Shown here piece by piece: positions 8,281 through 17,530 of a stretch of DNA of 37,550 nt; position 1 is the first letter of the stretch; each line of letters starts with the position of its first letter. Under the pieces are notes generated by a model. It had not been told where the DNA came from. It saw nothing but the letters and a program-made list of their open reading frames with translations, and searched no databases. Source of the DNA: an uncultured Clostridia bacterium (lineage in GTDB: Bacteria > Bacillota > Clostridia > TANB77 > CAG-508); NCBI GenBank assembly GCA_944390345.1, contig CALXPP010000018.1, positions 1 through 37,550 on the forward strand, written 5' to 3'. A program made the position numbers and the translations under genes.

Positions 8281-8360
8281 TATACTCTTTTCGTGAGTTT
8301 TGCAATAGTTAATTATCATTTATAATACAATTGTAATATTTTTGTGAAAGAGGATTTTTT

Positions 8361-8582
8361 ATGTTAAAATTAAATGTTTTGGAAATCTTGGAAAATAAAG
8401 GAAAAAGCAAATATTGGTTATTTCAACAATTAGATATGACTTACACCAATTTTAACAATATTATTACAAATAAAACAAAATCTATTAAGTATGCTAATAT
8501 AGAAAAATTTTGTGAACTTTTAGATTGCTCTCCTAATGATCTTTTCACCATAGTTCCTGATAAAAAAATAAATAGCAAATAA
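8361..8582 (+). CDS. XRE-family HTH regulator, 73 aa
   Basis: Single-domain Cro/C1-type DNA-binding protein. Residues 7-65 form the five-helix XRE fold: LEILENKGKSKYWLFQQLDM then TYTNFNNIITNKTKSI (recognition helix region) and IEKFCELLDCSPNDLF, the hallmark end of YozG-like small regulators. ATG follows AAAGAGG. It is the only intact plus-strand gene in the accessory region and probably represses itself or a neighbour. The terminator overlaps its stop codon. Confidence 0.85.
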   Translation: MLKLNVLEILENKGKSKYWLFQQLDMTYTNFNNIITNKTKSIKYANIEKFCELLDCSPNDLFTIVPDKKINSK

Positions 8583-8603
8583 TTTTAAAAACCTTTGCTA
8601 TTT
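8570..8603 (+). terminator. terminator of the XRE gene
   Basis: AAATAGCAAA / TTTGCTATTT stem followed by ATTTTTC; the left arm overlaps the end of the coding region. Confidence 0.75.
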
Positions 8604-8784
8604 ATTTTTCTATTTATTTTATTATATATATTTATATTTTATATTCTGCATTTTACACTCATTTAATTCTTCGATTCTTAAAACCTTTTATTTTCTTAAG
8701 TTTTCTTTTTATAAGTTTTTAATTAGATTTATGTTAAAATATATTAAATTTTAAGTTTTAAATTAAAAGTTAGAAATTATAAAT

Positions 8785-9072
8785 TTATTTCTTTATTTTG
8801 CCATTTTCTATAGCTTCTAAAGTTAAATTTACTCCCATTGAATATCCTATCTCAAAGCTTTTTTTAGCTTGTTCTTCTTGCATTTTACTCATTAGCTTAC
8901 ATATCTCTTCGAATTCTTTTATAAAAGCAAAGTTTTCTATTTTTAAATTTTGCTCAAATTCTTCTACTTTTTTTGCAAATTCCTTTGAAGCTTTTTTGTA
9001 CTCTTCTGTTAAATCAATATCTTGAGAAATATACTTCTCATATAATTTTTGAATTTCTTTTTTACTTTCCAT
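8785..9072 (-). CDS. coiled-coil hypothetical protein, 95 aa
   Basis: Highly charged, almost entirely helical (Lys/Glu-rich, residues 1-75), ending KSFEIGYSMGVNLTLEAIE and a basic tail. The shape recalls DUF6809-type small proteins of Clostridia, but I cannot assign it. No clear AGGAGG before the ATG. Upstream sequence on the same strand contains further protein-like fragments with stops, so it could be the surviving end of a larger decayed gene. Confidence 0.5.
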   Translation of the reverse strand: MESKKEIQKLYEKYISQDIDLTEEYKKASKEFAKKVEEFEQNLKIENFAFIKEFEEICKLMSKMQEEQAKKSFEIGYSMGVNLTLEAIENGKIKK

Positions 9073-9624
9073 AATTGACCCTCAACCTTACTTTCAAAAT
9101 TTTTTTAGCAAAACAAATTTTAAATAGCAAGTCTTTTCGTGATACAACTTTTGACAATAAAATTTGAATTTTCTAGTGTATTTATATTATTCAACAGCTT
9201 TCTATTTTTTTCTATATACTTTTTGTCAAATATTAATATATTTTTAGTTCAATTTTTTCTTCTTTTAATTCTATATTTTTACTAGTACAAAACTAACTAT
9301 TTAAAGTGTTATGCTTTTATTTTAATTTTATCGATTTTAAATCACCTCCTATATAATTTTGTACTATTTTTTAATATATAAGCACTCACTTATATTTACG
9401 AACATTTGTATTGTATCATATTTTATTTATGTATTCAATCTTTTTGCCAGATTTTTCCTTACTTTATTTTTTTATATTTATACTATGAGACTCTTGACTT
9501 TTAGATTTAGAGCTGATATTATGTTTTTACTTTAATTATTTTTATTCATTTTGATTTATTTCTTTGGAATTTTCTTCCAATAAAATTTCAGTAAACAAAA
9601 AATTATACAAGGAGAGTGATTTTT
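9073..9624. other. intergenic region with relic features
   Basis: About 550 bases without an intact gene. On the minus strand a perfect ribosome site TAGGAGGTGA (about 9343-9352) is followed by ATCGATAAAATT where an ATG would be expected, and further down by broken peptide-like frames up to 9073. This looks like decayed gene remains. A sequence resembling half of a LexA box (CGAACATTTGTATT, 9399-9412) lies upstream. Confidence 0.4.
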
Positions 9625-10259
9625 ATAAATTCTAAAAATTTAAATAATTTTATGATTCCAACTAACGATTATATTTTTAAGCGTATCTTTGGTTGTATTG
9701 GTAATGAGAATATTACTAAAAATCTATTATTATTCTTTTTGCTGATTTTGATTTTAAAAAATTTGAAAATTTAAAAGCTATTAAAAAATTTCATACTAAA
9801 TGGAAAATTAAAGAAGATAAGCAACCTAAATATATACTAACAGATGAATTTGAAATTCATATTGTTTCTTTAAAATTAGTAGAAAAATTATTTAAAAGAG
9901 TGTATAATAAAAATGACATAGATGAAAATTATAAAAATTTAATAAGCTGGCTCAAATTTATAAAGAAACCTGATTTATTGGAGGTTAGTGATATGGAAAA
10001 TGTAGATATTAAGGAAGCTAAAAAACAATTAGATGAAATTTCTAAAGATGAATATGCTCAAAGACTTGCTGAATATAGGATGAAGGAACTAAGAGATAAA
10101 AAAGCCATTGAACAATATGGATACCATAGTGGTCTTGATGATGGTGAAAAAAAGGCTCAAATCGAAATAGCAAAAAAAATGCTAAAAGAAAAAATAGATA
10201 TTAAATTAATTTCAAAATTAACAGGTTTATCCGAAACAAAAATCAAAAAATTAAAATAA
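9625..10259 (+). pseudogene. decayed Rpn / PD-(D/E)XK nuclease family transposase
   Basis: The beginning (NFMIPTNDYIFKRIFG, then NENITKNLL) and the end (YGYHSGLDDGEKKAQIEIAK, then LISKLTGLSETKIKKLK) are the two ends of a Rpn-like PD-(D/E)XK nuclease family transposase, normally about 300 residues. Here the centre is deleted and the halves are in different frames (junction near 9735). The expected start ATG is ATA at 9624-9626. Only the C-terminal 119 residues remain open (9900-10259). No CGG is at the break, so this is ordinary decay and a useful contrast to the CGG-split genes. No flanking repeats seen. Confidence 0.8.
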
Positions 10260-10280
10260 CCTTTGAATTTTATCCACAAA

Positions 10281-10315
10281 AAAACATTAAGTATCAATTA
10301 GACACTTAATGTTTT
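10281..10315. terminator. bidirectional terminator between transposase relic and pilC
   Basis: AAAACATTAAGT / ACTTAATGTTTT stem with an 11-nt loop and T runs on both sides; it ends the pilus transcript on the minus strand. Confidence 0.8.
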
Positions 10316-10341
10316 TCTTTCTATTTTTATAAATATTTATT

Positions 10342-11686
10342 TTATAGATATGCCTCAAATAAGAATCCACCCATGTAAACTTGAATACAAGGAACTAGTA
10401 CTACTACTACGAAGAAGATTAGTACTACACCAACTACTGCATAAGACACTTCTGGTAATATCTTAATAATTTTTTCCATTGTGTTATCGATATCTTGTTC
10501 CATATATTCTAATAGTTTTGCAATCATTTCTGTTAAATCTGTTTGCATACCTATTTTTAGCATCTCTGTTGTCATTGGACTAGATAGCCTGGTTTTTTCG
10601 AATGGATCAATCCAAGACTGACCTATGAATATATTGTTTATTGAAGTTTCAATTACAGAAAGCATTACATTATTTTTTACAACATTTTTACTAACCTCTA
10701 ATGAATCTTGAATTCTCATACCATTTTGTAAGTTTAAATAAACACTTCTCATTAATCTAGTAAAATCTAATGAATATATTAATTTTCCAAAGATTGGCAT
10801 TGTATATTTAAAGTAATCAAATTGATATCTTCCTTTTGGTGTCGAAATCCAAATTACAAAAGAAACTATTCCGCAATGCTACTATTCCTACTGGTATATA
10901 CCAATATTGAATCATTAAATCCACAAAATGTGCAAATTTTAATGTAATAGGTGGTAACTTTCCTCCACCAATTTCATCAAATATTCCTTGTAGCATTGGA
11001 ACACCAACTATTACTGCAACAAATAACATTACTAAAATACCAACAAACATTGCTATATTTGGTATTAATATTTTTTTCAATTTTTTAGTTAAAGAATCGC
11101 TACTATCTAGATATGTTACTGCCTGTTGCAGAGAAGTTTCCAAAGAACCAGATAATTCTCCAACTTTTATCATATTTATATATATGTATGGAAAAATATT
11201 TGAGTAATATTCCATTGTTGTATACATAAATTCTCCAGATTCAACACCAGACAATATATCTTCTAATACTGATTTAAATTTTGGATTTTCTGTAGTTTCT
11301 ATAACTGTTGACAAAGCATGTATGTTATTAAAATTAGCTTTTTTTAGTAAATAAAAGTTTTGGGTAAAAACTCTTATATCTCTTGATGTAATCTTTTCTG
11401 TAGACATCAAAGCTTTATCTATTTTTTCTATAAGTGGTTGCTGTGATTTTCTTTTTGGTGCAATTTTAGCAGAAAGCATTTCTGTTTGAAGCTGAGAAGC
11501 TGATTTTACATTTTTTCTCTGCGTTTTTCCGCCACCTTTTGTTATAGTTAAAGTTTGAGTTACACTAATTGGTGTTAAACCATTTCTTTTTAACTTTCTT
11601 ATACAGCTTAGTTTACTAGCATCATCAACCTTATTTTTTACAATTTTTCCTTGTGGCGATACTGCTTTGTAAATAAAAGTTGGCAT
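10342..11686 (-). CDS. pilC: PilC/GspF inner-membrane pilus assembly protein, with +1 shift at CGG
   Basis: Polytopic platform protein of the type IV pilus, working with PilB and PilT. With one +1 shift it is 447 aa. N-terminal cytoplasmic part starts MPTFIYKAVSPQGKIVKNKV, with an unusually long basic linker to about residue 95. First GspF repeat contains YPYIYINMIKVGELSGSLE near 170, then membrane segments. The break follows the second membrane segment: zero frame reads ALRNSFFCNLDF and stops; skipping the C at 10873 gives ALGIVSFVIWISTPKGRYQF and runs into the second GspF repeat (MPIFGKLIYSLDFTRLMRSV) and the final transmembrane helix. Both halves are needed in the family. Last gene of the pilB-pilT-pilC group. 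Confidence 0.85.
10871..10873 (-). other. in-frame CGG, putative +1 recoding site in pilC
   Basis: Codon 272, context TTG CGG A. The +1 frame keeps the hydrophobic helix and joins the second GspF domain; the zero frame ends 17 codons later. Confidence 0.65.
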
Positions 11687-11755
11687 CTATTATTTCCTCC
11701 ATTCTGCTTTTTATTTAAGTATTTATAATTCATTTATACAAATAAGTTTATAATT

Positions 11756-12877
11756 TTAGTTTTGTGGTCTTGTTTGTGCATTTCTTCTTAAGTTTAATTG
11801 CATAATTGTTCTATTTAGAGTTTCGTAGTTCTTTTCTTCTACTTGTGATTTTATTTGCTCTAAAGATAGTTTTCCTTGAACATATAGGTTTGCTAAAGAA
11901 TTTATTAGTCCTATACTTCCTTTTTCAAGATTTCCTTGTATAGCATCTTCTATTTCTGAAGTACTAAATTTTTCTTTTCTAATACAAGCTGCAATGGTAT
12001 TATCTACTACCATAACTTCTGGTACTAAAACTAATTTATCTGAATTAGCTTCTTTTAATAATCTTTGTGAAACAACTATTTTTAATAATGAAGAAATTAA
12101 GTTTTTAATAGTTGCCTGATCTCTAACTTCATAGAAGTTAATCATTCTATCGATAGTTTCTGCACATGATTTTGTATGTAAAGTTCCTATTACCAAGTGT
12201 CCAGATTCTGCCATATCTATTGCAGCTTCCATTGTTTCTTTATCTCTAATCTCTCCTATTACTAGGATATCGCAGTCCTCTCTTAATGAGTTCTTTACAC
12301 CATCACTAAAGGTTAGTGCATCTTTTCCTGGACCTATTTCTTTTTGAACTATTATTGATTTTTTACTTTTATGTTTAAACTCTATTGGGTTTTCCAAAGT
12401 AAGAATTTTCTTATTCTGTCTATTATTAATTTCATCTATTAAAGCACTTAAGGTTGTAGATTTACCAGAGTTCGTTTTTCCTGTTACAAGTATTAGACCT
12501 TGTGGTTGGTAAGTCATTGTACGGATAATTTCTGGTAATCCCAAATCATCGTATTTTGGAAGTTCATTTTTAATAATACGCATTGTACATATTGGAGCAT
12601 CATCTGCAAATGAACAGTTAACCCTCAAACGAATATCTCCAAATACTAGAGAAGTATCTAACTTTCTTTGAGTTTTATACATATTATCTTTTTCTACATT
12701 TCCTCTTACTATATAATCGTAAATATCGTAAAGGTCGCCCTCCTCTAAGGCATCTAAATCTGAAATTTCTACTAAAGATCTTCTTATTCTTAATATTGGT
12801 TTTAATCCCTTTATTAAATGAATATCTGATGCATCTCTTTCAATAGCATCTTTAATAATACTTTCAATTAATAACAT
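11756..12877 (-). CDS. pilT: PilT-like twitching/retraction ATPase
   Basis: 373-residue secretion ATPase of the PilT class, which depolymerises pili. Order: N-terminal PAS-like domain with DASDIHLIKGLKPILRIR, Walker A VTGKTNSGKSTTL near 138, Asp box NPIEFKHKSKKS, Walker B ILVIGEIRDKETMEAAIDMA, His box GHLVIGTLHTKSCAETIDRM and the arm region with AACIRKEKFSTSEIEDAI, which replaces the usual AIRNLIREGK. It lacks the zinc-binding cysteines present in the PilB neighbour, which separates the two roles. It lies between pilB and pilC, so the pilus is probably retractable. Confidence 0.9.
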   Translation of the reverse strand: MLLIESIIKDAIERDASDIHLIKGLKPILRIRRSLVEISDLDALEEGDLYDIYDYIVRGNVEKDNMYKTQRKLDTSLVFGDIRLRVNCSFADDAPICTMRIIKNELPKYDDLGLPEIIRTMTYQPQGLILVTGKTNSGKSTTLSALIDEINNRQNKKILTLENPIEFKHKSKKSIIVQKEIGPGKDALTFSDGVKNSLREDCDILVIGEIRDKETMEAAIDMAESGHLVIGTLHTKSCAETIDRMINFYEVRDQATIKNLISSLLKIVVSQRLLKEANSDKLVLVPEVMVVDNTIAACIRKEKFSTSEIEDAIQGNLEKGSIGLINSLANLYVQGKLSLEQIKSQVEEKNYETLNRTIMQLNLRRNAQTRPQN

Positions 12878-12913
12878 TTGTATTTCTTCCTTTCTTATCT
12901 TTAGAATCTAATT

Positions 12914-14542
12914 CTAATATAAAGCTAATTTTTTATTTACTTCTTCTATTGTTGTAGTTCCATTTACAACTTTATTTAAAGCATCTATATACAAAGGTCT
13001 GTATCCTTCTTTTAAAGCTTCATCCCTTACCTTTAAGCTAGATTGACCAGCTGATATTAATTCTCTAATTGGCTCTGTAATCTCCAAAATTTCAAAACAT
13101 GCAATTCTTCCTAAGAAACCTGTGTAGTTACACTCTTTGCAACCTTTAATATCATAAGTATATTTATCTTTAAAATTGTATTCTGGCTCATATTTTGAAG
13201 CTAATCTATTTATTAAATCTTTTTCATCTTTAGTAAAAGCTCTTTTTACTGCGCAATGTGGGCATACCCTTCTTACAAGTCTTTGTGAAATTGATGTTGC
13301 AAGTGTACTTGAAATATCATAGTCTGATATTCCCATTTTTCTAAGTCTTGTAATAACTTCAACTGCATTAATTGTGTGAATTGTTGATAATACATAGTGT
13401 CCTGTTTGACCTGCTTGAAGTGCTATTTCTGCTGTTTCTAAGTCACGAATCTCACCAACTAATATAATATCTGGGTCTTGACGCAAAATAGTTCTTAAAG
13501 ACTGTGCGAAAGTTGCTTTTACATCAACTTCTATCTGATTTATACCTGGTACACGAATTTCTACTGGGTCTTCAACTGTTGTAATATTTATTTCTGGTTT
13601 ATTTAAATAATCTAATATACTGTATAGTGTTGTTGTTTTTCCTTCACCAGTAGGCGCTGCAACAACTGTAATTGAATTTCTTTTATCAAAACATTTTTTT
13701 AAAATTCCTTCATCTTGTGGAAATCCTAAATCGAAAATATTTTTTATTCCTGCATTTTTCTTTAATAATCTTAAACAGAATTTTTCTCCATTAATTGTTT
13801 TTTGTGAAGATACACGGATATTGTAATCACTATATAGTAAAATTCTACCATCTTGTGACTCTTGTTTTTCTTGGTGCATATTTGAAATTGCTTTTAATCT
13901 TCCTATTAATTGTGATTGCTTTGATTTTTCTATACTTGCCACTGTAACTAAATCGCCATCTATTCTATAACGAACACGAATAGAAGTCTCCATTGGCTCT
14001 ATATGAATATCGCTGGCTCTTTTGTCCATACCTGTTTTAATAATTGTATCTACTAAGCCTGTTACATCTCCTGTAGAAGCAATATTGTCTCCAGATTTTC
14101 CTTCTAAGCTTTCTATTACATTGTCTATATTGGTCTCAAAGGTTAAATATTTATCCATTACAAGACCACGGTTTAGTAAAATTAAACGGACTTGATCTAT
14201 TGCTCTTTTGTTTGCTGTATCTGCAAAGCAAACTTTTGCTTTTCCTCCCATTATATCAAATAGCATTGCTTTACAAGATTTACATATATCTAAAGAAATA
14301 TAATCTGTAACATTTACATTTATTGAGTCTGGTCTTAGTACTATTACTTTTTCTCCTAAGATTTCACCCATTGCTTTTATTAAATCTCTTTGTGGACAAA
14401 GATTTAATATGTTTAAAATATCTCCTATTTTTTTATTTGGATGCTCTTTTTGATACTCGATAGCAGCTTCTATATCAGCTTCTGTTACAACTCCTTTTTT
14501 TACTAACTCAACACCAATTGGTGCTTTTCCGTTTAGTGCCAT
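12914..14542 (-). CDS. pilB: PilB/GspE pilus extension ATPase
   Basis: 542-residue assembly ATPase. N-terminal GspE_N domain (LVKKGVVTEADIEAAIEYQK), linker, then RASDIHIEPMETSIRVRYRI, Walker A APTGEGKTTTLYSILDYL near 300, Asp box VEDPVEI, Walker B DIILVGEIRDLETAEIALQA, His box TGHYVLSTIHT, and the zinc site CPHC...CKECNYTGFLGR typical of PilB. It powers pilin polymerisation with PilC. A TATAAT box upstream (14590-14595, minus strand) suggests pilB-pilT-pilC can be transcribed apart from the pilin genes. Confidence 0.95.
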   Translation of the reverse strand: MALNGKAPIGVELVKKGVVTEADIEAAIEYQKEHPNKKIGDILNILNLCPQRDLIKAMGEILGEKVIVLRPDSINVNVTDYISLDICKSCKAMLFDIMGGKAKVCFADTANKRAIDQVRLILLNRGLVMDKYLTFETNIDNVIESLEGKSGDNIASTGDVTGLVDTIIKTGMDKRASDIHIEPMETSIRVRYRIDGDLVTVASIEKSKQSQLIGRLKAISNMHQEKQESQDGRILLYSDYNIRVSSQKTINGEKFCLRLLKKNAGIKNIFDLGFPQDEGILKKCFDKRNSITVVAAPTGEGKTTTLYSILDYLNKPEINITTVEDPVEIRVPGINQIEVDVKATFAQSLRTILRQDPDIILVGEIRDLETAEIALQAGQTGHYVLSTIHTINAVEVITRLRKMGISDYDISSTLATSISQRLVRRVCPHCAVKRAFTKDEKDLINRLASKYEPEYNFKDKYTYDIKGCKECNYTGFLGRIACFEILEITEPIRELISAGQSSLKVRDEALKEGYRPLYIDALNKVVNGTTTIEEVNKKLALY

Positions 14543-14589
14543 CTTTAGAAATTCTCCTTTCTCTTTTGTTTACCTCTAATTCTTTATAT

Positions 14590-14620
14590 ATTATACCTTA
14601 TAAAATTTTTAAAATAAATA
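14590..14620 (-). promoter_or_regulatory. possible promoter before pilB
   Basis: TATAAT on the minus strand at 14595-14590 with only a weak -35 (TTTATT) at 17 bases. About 45 bases upstream of the pilB start. Confidence 0.4.
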
Positions 14621-14683
14621 GTTTTTTCCTAATTACAAAAAATTTCTTTTTTTGTATAATATTGTAATTTTTTGCAAGACTTT

Positions 14684-15706
14684 CTAATATTGTACTGGTC
14701 CAAATTTGCTTAAATTAAATTCTTTTGCTACAGCATTTGTTGTAAGTTCACTCTTTTTTACCCATAAGCCATTTACTGTATTTGCATTGAAATAATTGTT
14801 CTCTGGTGCTACTTCTGTAGTAGAAGGAGTTAGAATCGTCATTGTTTGACTTCCTGTTTCTGCTGTAAGTGTTTTGTATTCTATTGGATGTTTAGAAGCT
14901 CCATATAAAGCTTGTCCTGAATCAGAAAATCTTGGTATCCAGTAATAAATTTTACTGTTATCGTTTTTTTGTGCTTCTGTTAATTTTCCTGCAGCTTTAA
15001 TTGAGTTTATATTTGCTTCTGTATCTACATAAACCATAGCCCAGCTTTTGTTTAAATAATTGTACCAATCATTACTATTTTCATCTACTACCAAATATGC
15101 TTCCTGTGCTTTTGAATATCTAATTGGTACATATGCTTGACCACTAGATATAGTTAGTTTACTAGTCTCTGGCTCATTTACTTCTTTTAATATTTCTCTT
15201 TCTTTGCTTGCATACAAAGAAACATTTTCCTCTGCTTTAGCTACTGTAAATTTTACTGTTACTGTAATTTTTTTCATTAAATCAAATTTTGGATTTGTAT
15301 CAGCTCCATATATATTTTCTGAAATAAGCTCTACTGTGTAGCCTTTTGGAATTTTCGTATTAAATATTTTTTCTGTTCCTTTTACTTTTCCATCTAATGT
15401 AATCTTTTTGCCATTTGTAATGTTTTCTACTGCCCAGCCTGTAGATGCATTTGTAGCAAAGCTATTTAAGGTATTGTTTAGTTCATCGTAAAGCATTATA
15501 TTTATGTTTTCTAAAATATTTGTGGCTATTCTTGTCGCTCCTGCTGTACGATTTACATTTTTACTATCATTATTTACATTTACATAAATCATAGAAATAA
15601 CAGCTACTGTCAATACAATAATACTTAAAGCAACAACTATATCTGCACCTGTTGCACCTTTTTCTGTTTTTAATTTATTTAAAAAGCTAAGTATTTTTTG
15701 TTTCAT
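14684..15706 (-). CDS. large pseudopilin with a C-terminal WIPR-type domain
   Basis: 340 residues. The basic start with KTEKG followed by ATGADIVVALSIIVLTVAVI is a class III prepilin signal: cleavage after the Gly would leave an acidic residue (Asp) at +5, unlike the two pilins, which have Ala there. The middle is Thr/Ser-rich beta structure. The C-terminal part (VPIRYSKAQEAYLVVDEN, NDWYNYLNKSWAMVYV, YYWIPRFSDS) resembles domains on pseudopilins of low-GC gut Firmicutes, possibly related to the formylglycine-generating-enzyme fold. Likely a minor or tip pilin. It follows pilD by 12 bases. Confidence 0.75.
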   Translation of the reverse strand: MKQKILSFLNKLKTEKGATGADIVVALSIIVLTVAVISMIYVNVNNDSKNVNRTAGATRIATNILENINIMLYDELNNTLNSFATNASTGWAVENITNGKKITLDGKVKGTEKIFNTKIPKGYTVELISENIYGADTNPKFDLMKKITVTVKFTVAKAEENVSLYASKEREILKEVNEPETSKLTISSGQAYVPIRYSKAQEAYLVVDENSNDWYNYLNKSWAMVYVDTEANINSIKAAGKLTEAQKNDNSKIYYWIPRFSDSGQALYGASKHPIEYKTLTAETGSQTMTILTPSTTEVAPENNYFNANTVNGLWVKKSELTTNAVAKEFNLSKFGPVQY

Positions 15707-15718
15707 AATCTGTCCTTT

Positions 15719-16537
15719 CTATTTTATACAGTACTTTAGTACATTTTCAAGTAACACTACAATTACAGTGGCTATTCCTAAAAAATATCCTATGCTTGTA
15801 GCTTTGCTTTCATTCTCCTTTAATATATCTGGTCTGTCTCTTAGATTAAATTTTACTTTTTGAATAAGTGTATTAAAAGCAATTAAAACTGCTGTAAATA
15901 TTGATATCGGTAAAAATAATTCTGCTGAAGTTACAAATATTATATAAAAAGAAAATACTAATATTTCTAATATGTAAGCATTTTTTCCTGTTTTCTTAAA
16001 ATACAATATATTTGCTATTTGCATAATTAGTAATAATACTAAATATATGCTATATCTATATATACTAGTGCCTTCCATTATATATAGATATAATATATAC
16101 AATACTTGCATTATAGTACCAAAAATAATAGTGCCTTTGTGTATTGTTCTATATTCTTTGTCTATTCCAGCTACTATTACTATTGTAATATACATAAATA
16201 CAAAAAATACAAAAGCTACTAAAGTGCTTAGCTCATAGTTTGGATAATGTATACCAAAGCTTGCATAAGCCATTAAAAATACTAATCCTGAAAGTATTTC
16301 TAGTATTAAATATCTAATTCTAATTTTTTGTCCACAATATCTACATTTACCTTTTAAAAATATATAGCTAAAAATTGGAATTAAATCCAAAAATTCTAGT
16401 CTATGATTACAATTTGGACAAAATGATCTTTCGTGTGTGATATCTTTATGAAGTGGCAATCTATAAACGGCTAGTGTAAAAAAACTACCAAATACAGTTC
16501 CCATCATAAATATAATTATATATGTAAATATATCCAA
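15719..16537 (-). CDS. pilD: prepilin peptidase PilD-like, second catalytic motif not found
   Basis: 272 residues, eight or so membrane segments. N-terminal GTVFGSFFTLAVYRLP and the zinc cysteines CPNCNHRLEFLDLIPIFSYI ... CRYCGQKIRIRYLILEILSG match the PilD/GspO methylase domain exactly. In the A24 peptidase half the first catalytic Asp is present (VAGIDKEYRTI), but the second motif GxGD is absent; the matching place reads KKTGKNAYILEILVF. Known PilD enzymes need both aspartates, so activity is uncertain, or Glu in YILEIL may substitute. It lies inside the pilin cluster. Start after GGGGAAAA. Confidence 0.85.
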   Translation of the reverse strand: MDIFTYIIIFMMGTVFGSFFTLAVYRLPLHKDITHERSFCPNCNHRLEFLDLIPIFSYIFLKGKCRYCGQKIRIRYLILEILSGLVFLMAYASFGIHYPNYELSTLVAFVFFVFMYITIVIVAGIDKEYRTIHKGTIIFGTIMQVLYILYLYIMEGTSIYRYSIYLVLLLIMQIANILYFKKTGKNAYILEILVFSFYIIFVTSAELFLPISIFTAVLIAFNTLIQKVKFNLRDRPDILKENESKATSIGYFLGIATVIVVLLENVLKYCIK

Positions 16538-16558
16538 TGTTTTCCCCTTTATTTAACA

Positions 16559-16590
16559 ATAGGCATATACACTATTTTGTATATGCCTAT
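16559..16590 (-). terminator. hairpin between pilin and pilD, attenuator or mRNA stabiliser
   Basis: Perfect 12-bp stem ATAGGCATATAC / GTATATGCCTAT with an 8-nt loop but only a weak T run after it. Fits partial termination giving more pilin than PilD. Confidence 0.6.
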
Positions 16591-16615
16591 ACTTAAAGTT
16601 ATTTTATTTAATTTA

Positions 16616-17044
16616 CTATGGTGCTGGAGTAACAGTAACAGTTCCAGCAGTATCTCCTGTTGTTACAATTGATACATTATATACTCTTTTTGATGATGTA
16701 ACTGTGTAAGTTGCTGTTACTGTTCCACTATTATTTGCCGGACTACTTATAGTACCAATAGAAGCATTAGCACTTAACTTAGTTAATAATATTGTAGCTA
16801 AACTATCTGAAGCAGTTAAATTTCCAACTGCTTGTCTTGTTGTATAATCCATATTTGCATCTGCAAATGCCATATCCATATCTTGTTCTATTGTTGCTTT
16901 TTCATTTGTTATAACAGCTTGTGATGCTTGTGTTAATACACCATTATTGCCTAAAACTAGTGAGATTGATACACCAGCTAAAATCAATAGCACAATAATT
17001 GTTATTACTAATGCTACTAATGTAATACCTTTTTGATTTCTCAT
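16616..17044 (-). CDS. type IV major pilin-like protein, copy 2
   Basis: 142 residues. Prepilin leader MRNQKG, then ITLVALVITIIVLLILAGVS: cleavage by PilD after Gly6. Position +5 of the mature protein is Ala instead of the usual Glu. The first ~65 residues are almost identical to copy 1 at 17081-17530 (differences N/Q, E/D, K/R), while the C-terminal head differs (NASIGTISSPANNSGTVTAT and onward). The head is a small Thr/Ser/Val-rich beta domain without cysteines. Ribosome site AAGGAG. Duplicate pilins suggest antigenic divergence of the exposed face or a major/minor pair. Confidence 0.9.
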   Translation of the reverse strand: MRNQKGITLVALVITIIVLLILAGVSISLVLGNNGVLTQASQAVITNEKATIEQDMDMAFADANMDYTTRQAVGNLTASDSLATILLTKLSANASIGTISSPANNSGTVTATYTVTSSKRVYNVSIVTTGDTAGTVTVTPAP

Positions 17045-17080
17045 TTTATTATTCTCCTTTATTATTTTCTAAAAAATACT

Positions 17081-17530
17081 CTAAATAGTTGTTGGATTTC
17101 CAACAGTTACTGTTCCTGCTGAAGTAGTTCCTTCTGTAACAACTTGTATAGTAACTGTATATCTCCTATTAGTAGATGTGTCATATTGTACAGTCATAGT
17201 TTTTGAACCTTCAGTACCTCCTGTTTTAACAGAAGCTTCCCCAATACTTGCATTATTTTCAACTTTAGTTGCTAATATTGTAGCTAAGTCTTCTGTATCC
17301 CCTAAAGTTCCCATTGATTGTTTTGTTGTGTATTCCATATTTGCATCTGCAAATGCCATATCCATATCTTGTTCTATTGTTGCTTTCTCATTTGTTATTA
17401 CTGCATTTGATGCTTGTGTTAATACACCGTTATTACCTAAAACTAGTGAGATTGATACACCAGCTAAAATTAATAGCACGATAATTGTTATTACTAATGC
17501 TACTAATGTAATACCTTTTTGATTTCTCAT
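17081..17530 (-). CDS. type IV major pilin-like protein, copy 1
   Basis: 149 residues with the same leader and helix as copy 2 (MRNQKG then ITLVALVITIIVLLILAGVS) and a different C-terminal head (ASIGEASVKTGGTEGSKTMT and onward). AAGGAGGAAAAGACG precedes the ATG, the best ribosome site of the cluster, fitting a highly expressed major subunit. Lies 36 bases upstream of copy 2; both are downstream of pilM-N, pilO and the PilP-like gene. Ala at +5 instead of Glu, as in copy 2. Confidence 0.9.
   Translation of the reverse strand: MRNQKGITLVALVITIIVLLILAGVSISLVLGNNGVLTQASNAVITNEKATIEQDMDMAFADANMEYTTKQSMGTLGDTEDLATILATKVENNASIGEASVKTGGTEGSKTMTVQYDTSTNRRYTVTIQVVTEGTTSAGTVTVGNPTTI
17331..17530 (-). 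repeat. direct repeat: 5' part of the pilin genes (other copy 16845-17044)
   Basis: The first ~200 bases of both pilin genes are nearly identical, with a few silent and conservative changes, while the 3' parts differ strongly. Indicates duplication, perhaps with gene conversion of the helix region. Confidence 0.85.

Larger units (their letters stand above)
7890..8360. other. intergenic accessory region with hairpins and a palindrome
   Basis: No gene seen in about 470 bases. It holds three successive inverted repeats (8077-8163), a perfect 14-base palindrome (8267-8280) and a probable promoter for the XRE gene. Very AT-rich. A small RNA on the plus strand ending at the T7 run near 8144 is possible but unproven. 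Confidence 0.5.

Noticed and set aside
9399..9412. CGAACATTTGTATT as a LexA (SOS) box
   Set aside because: Only the left half fits the CGAAC-N4-GTTCG pattern and no intact gene follows.
9652..9900. Frame break in the transposase relic as a further recoding site
   Set aside because: No CGG at the junction, a central deletion and a lost start codon; this is ordinary decay.
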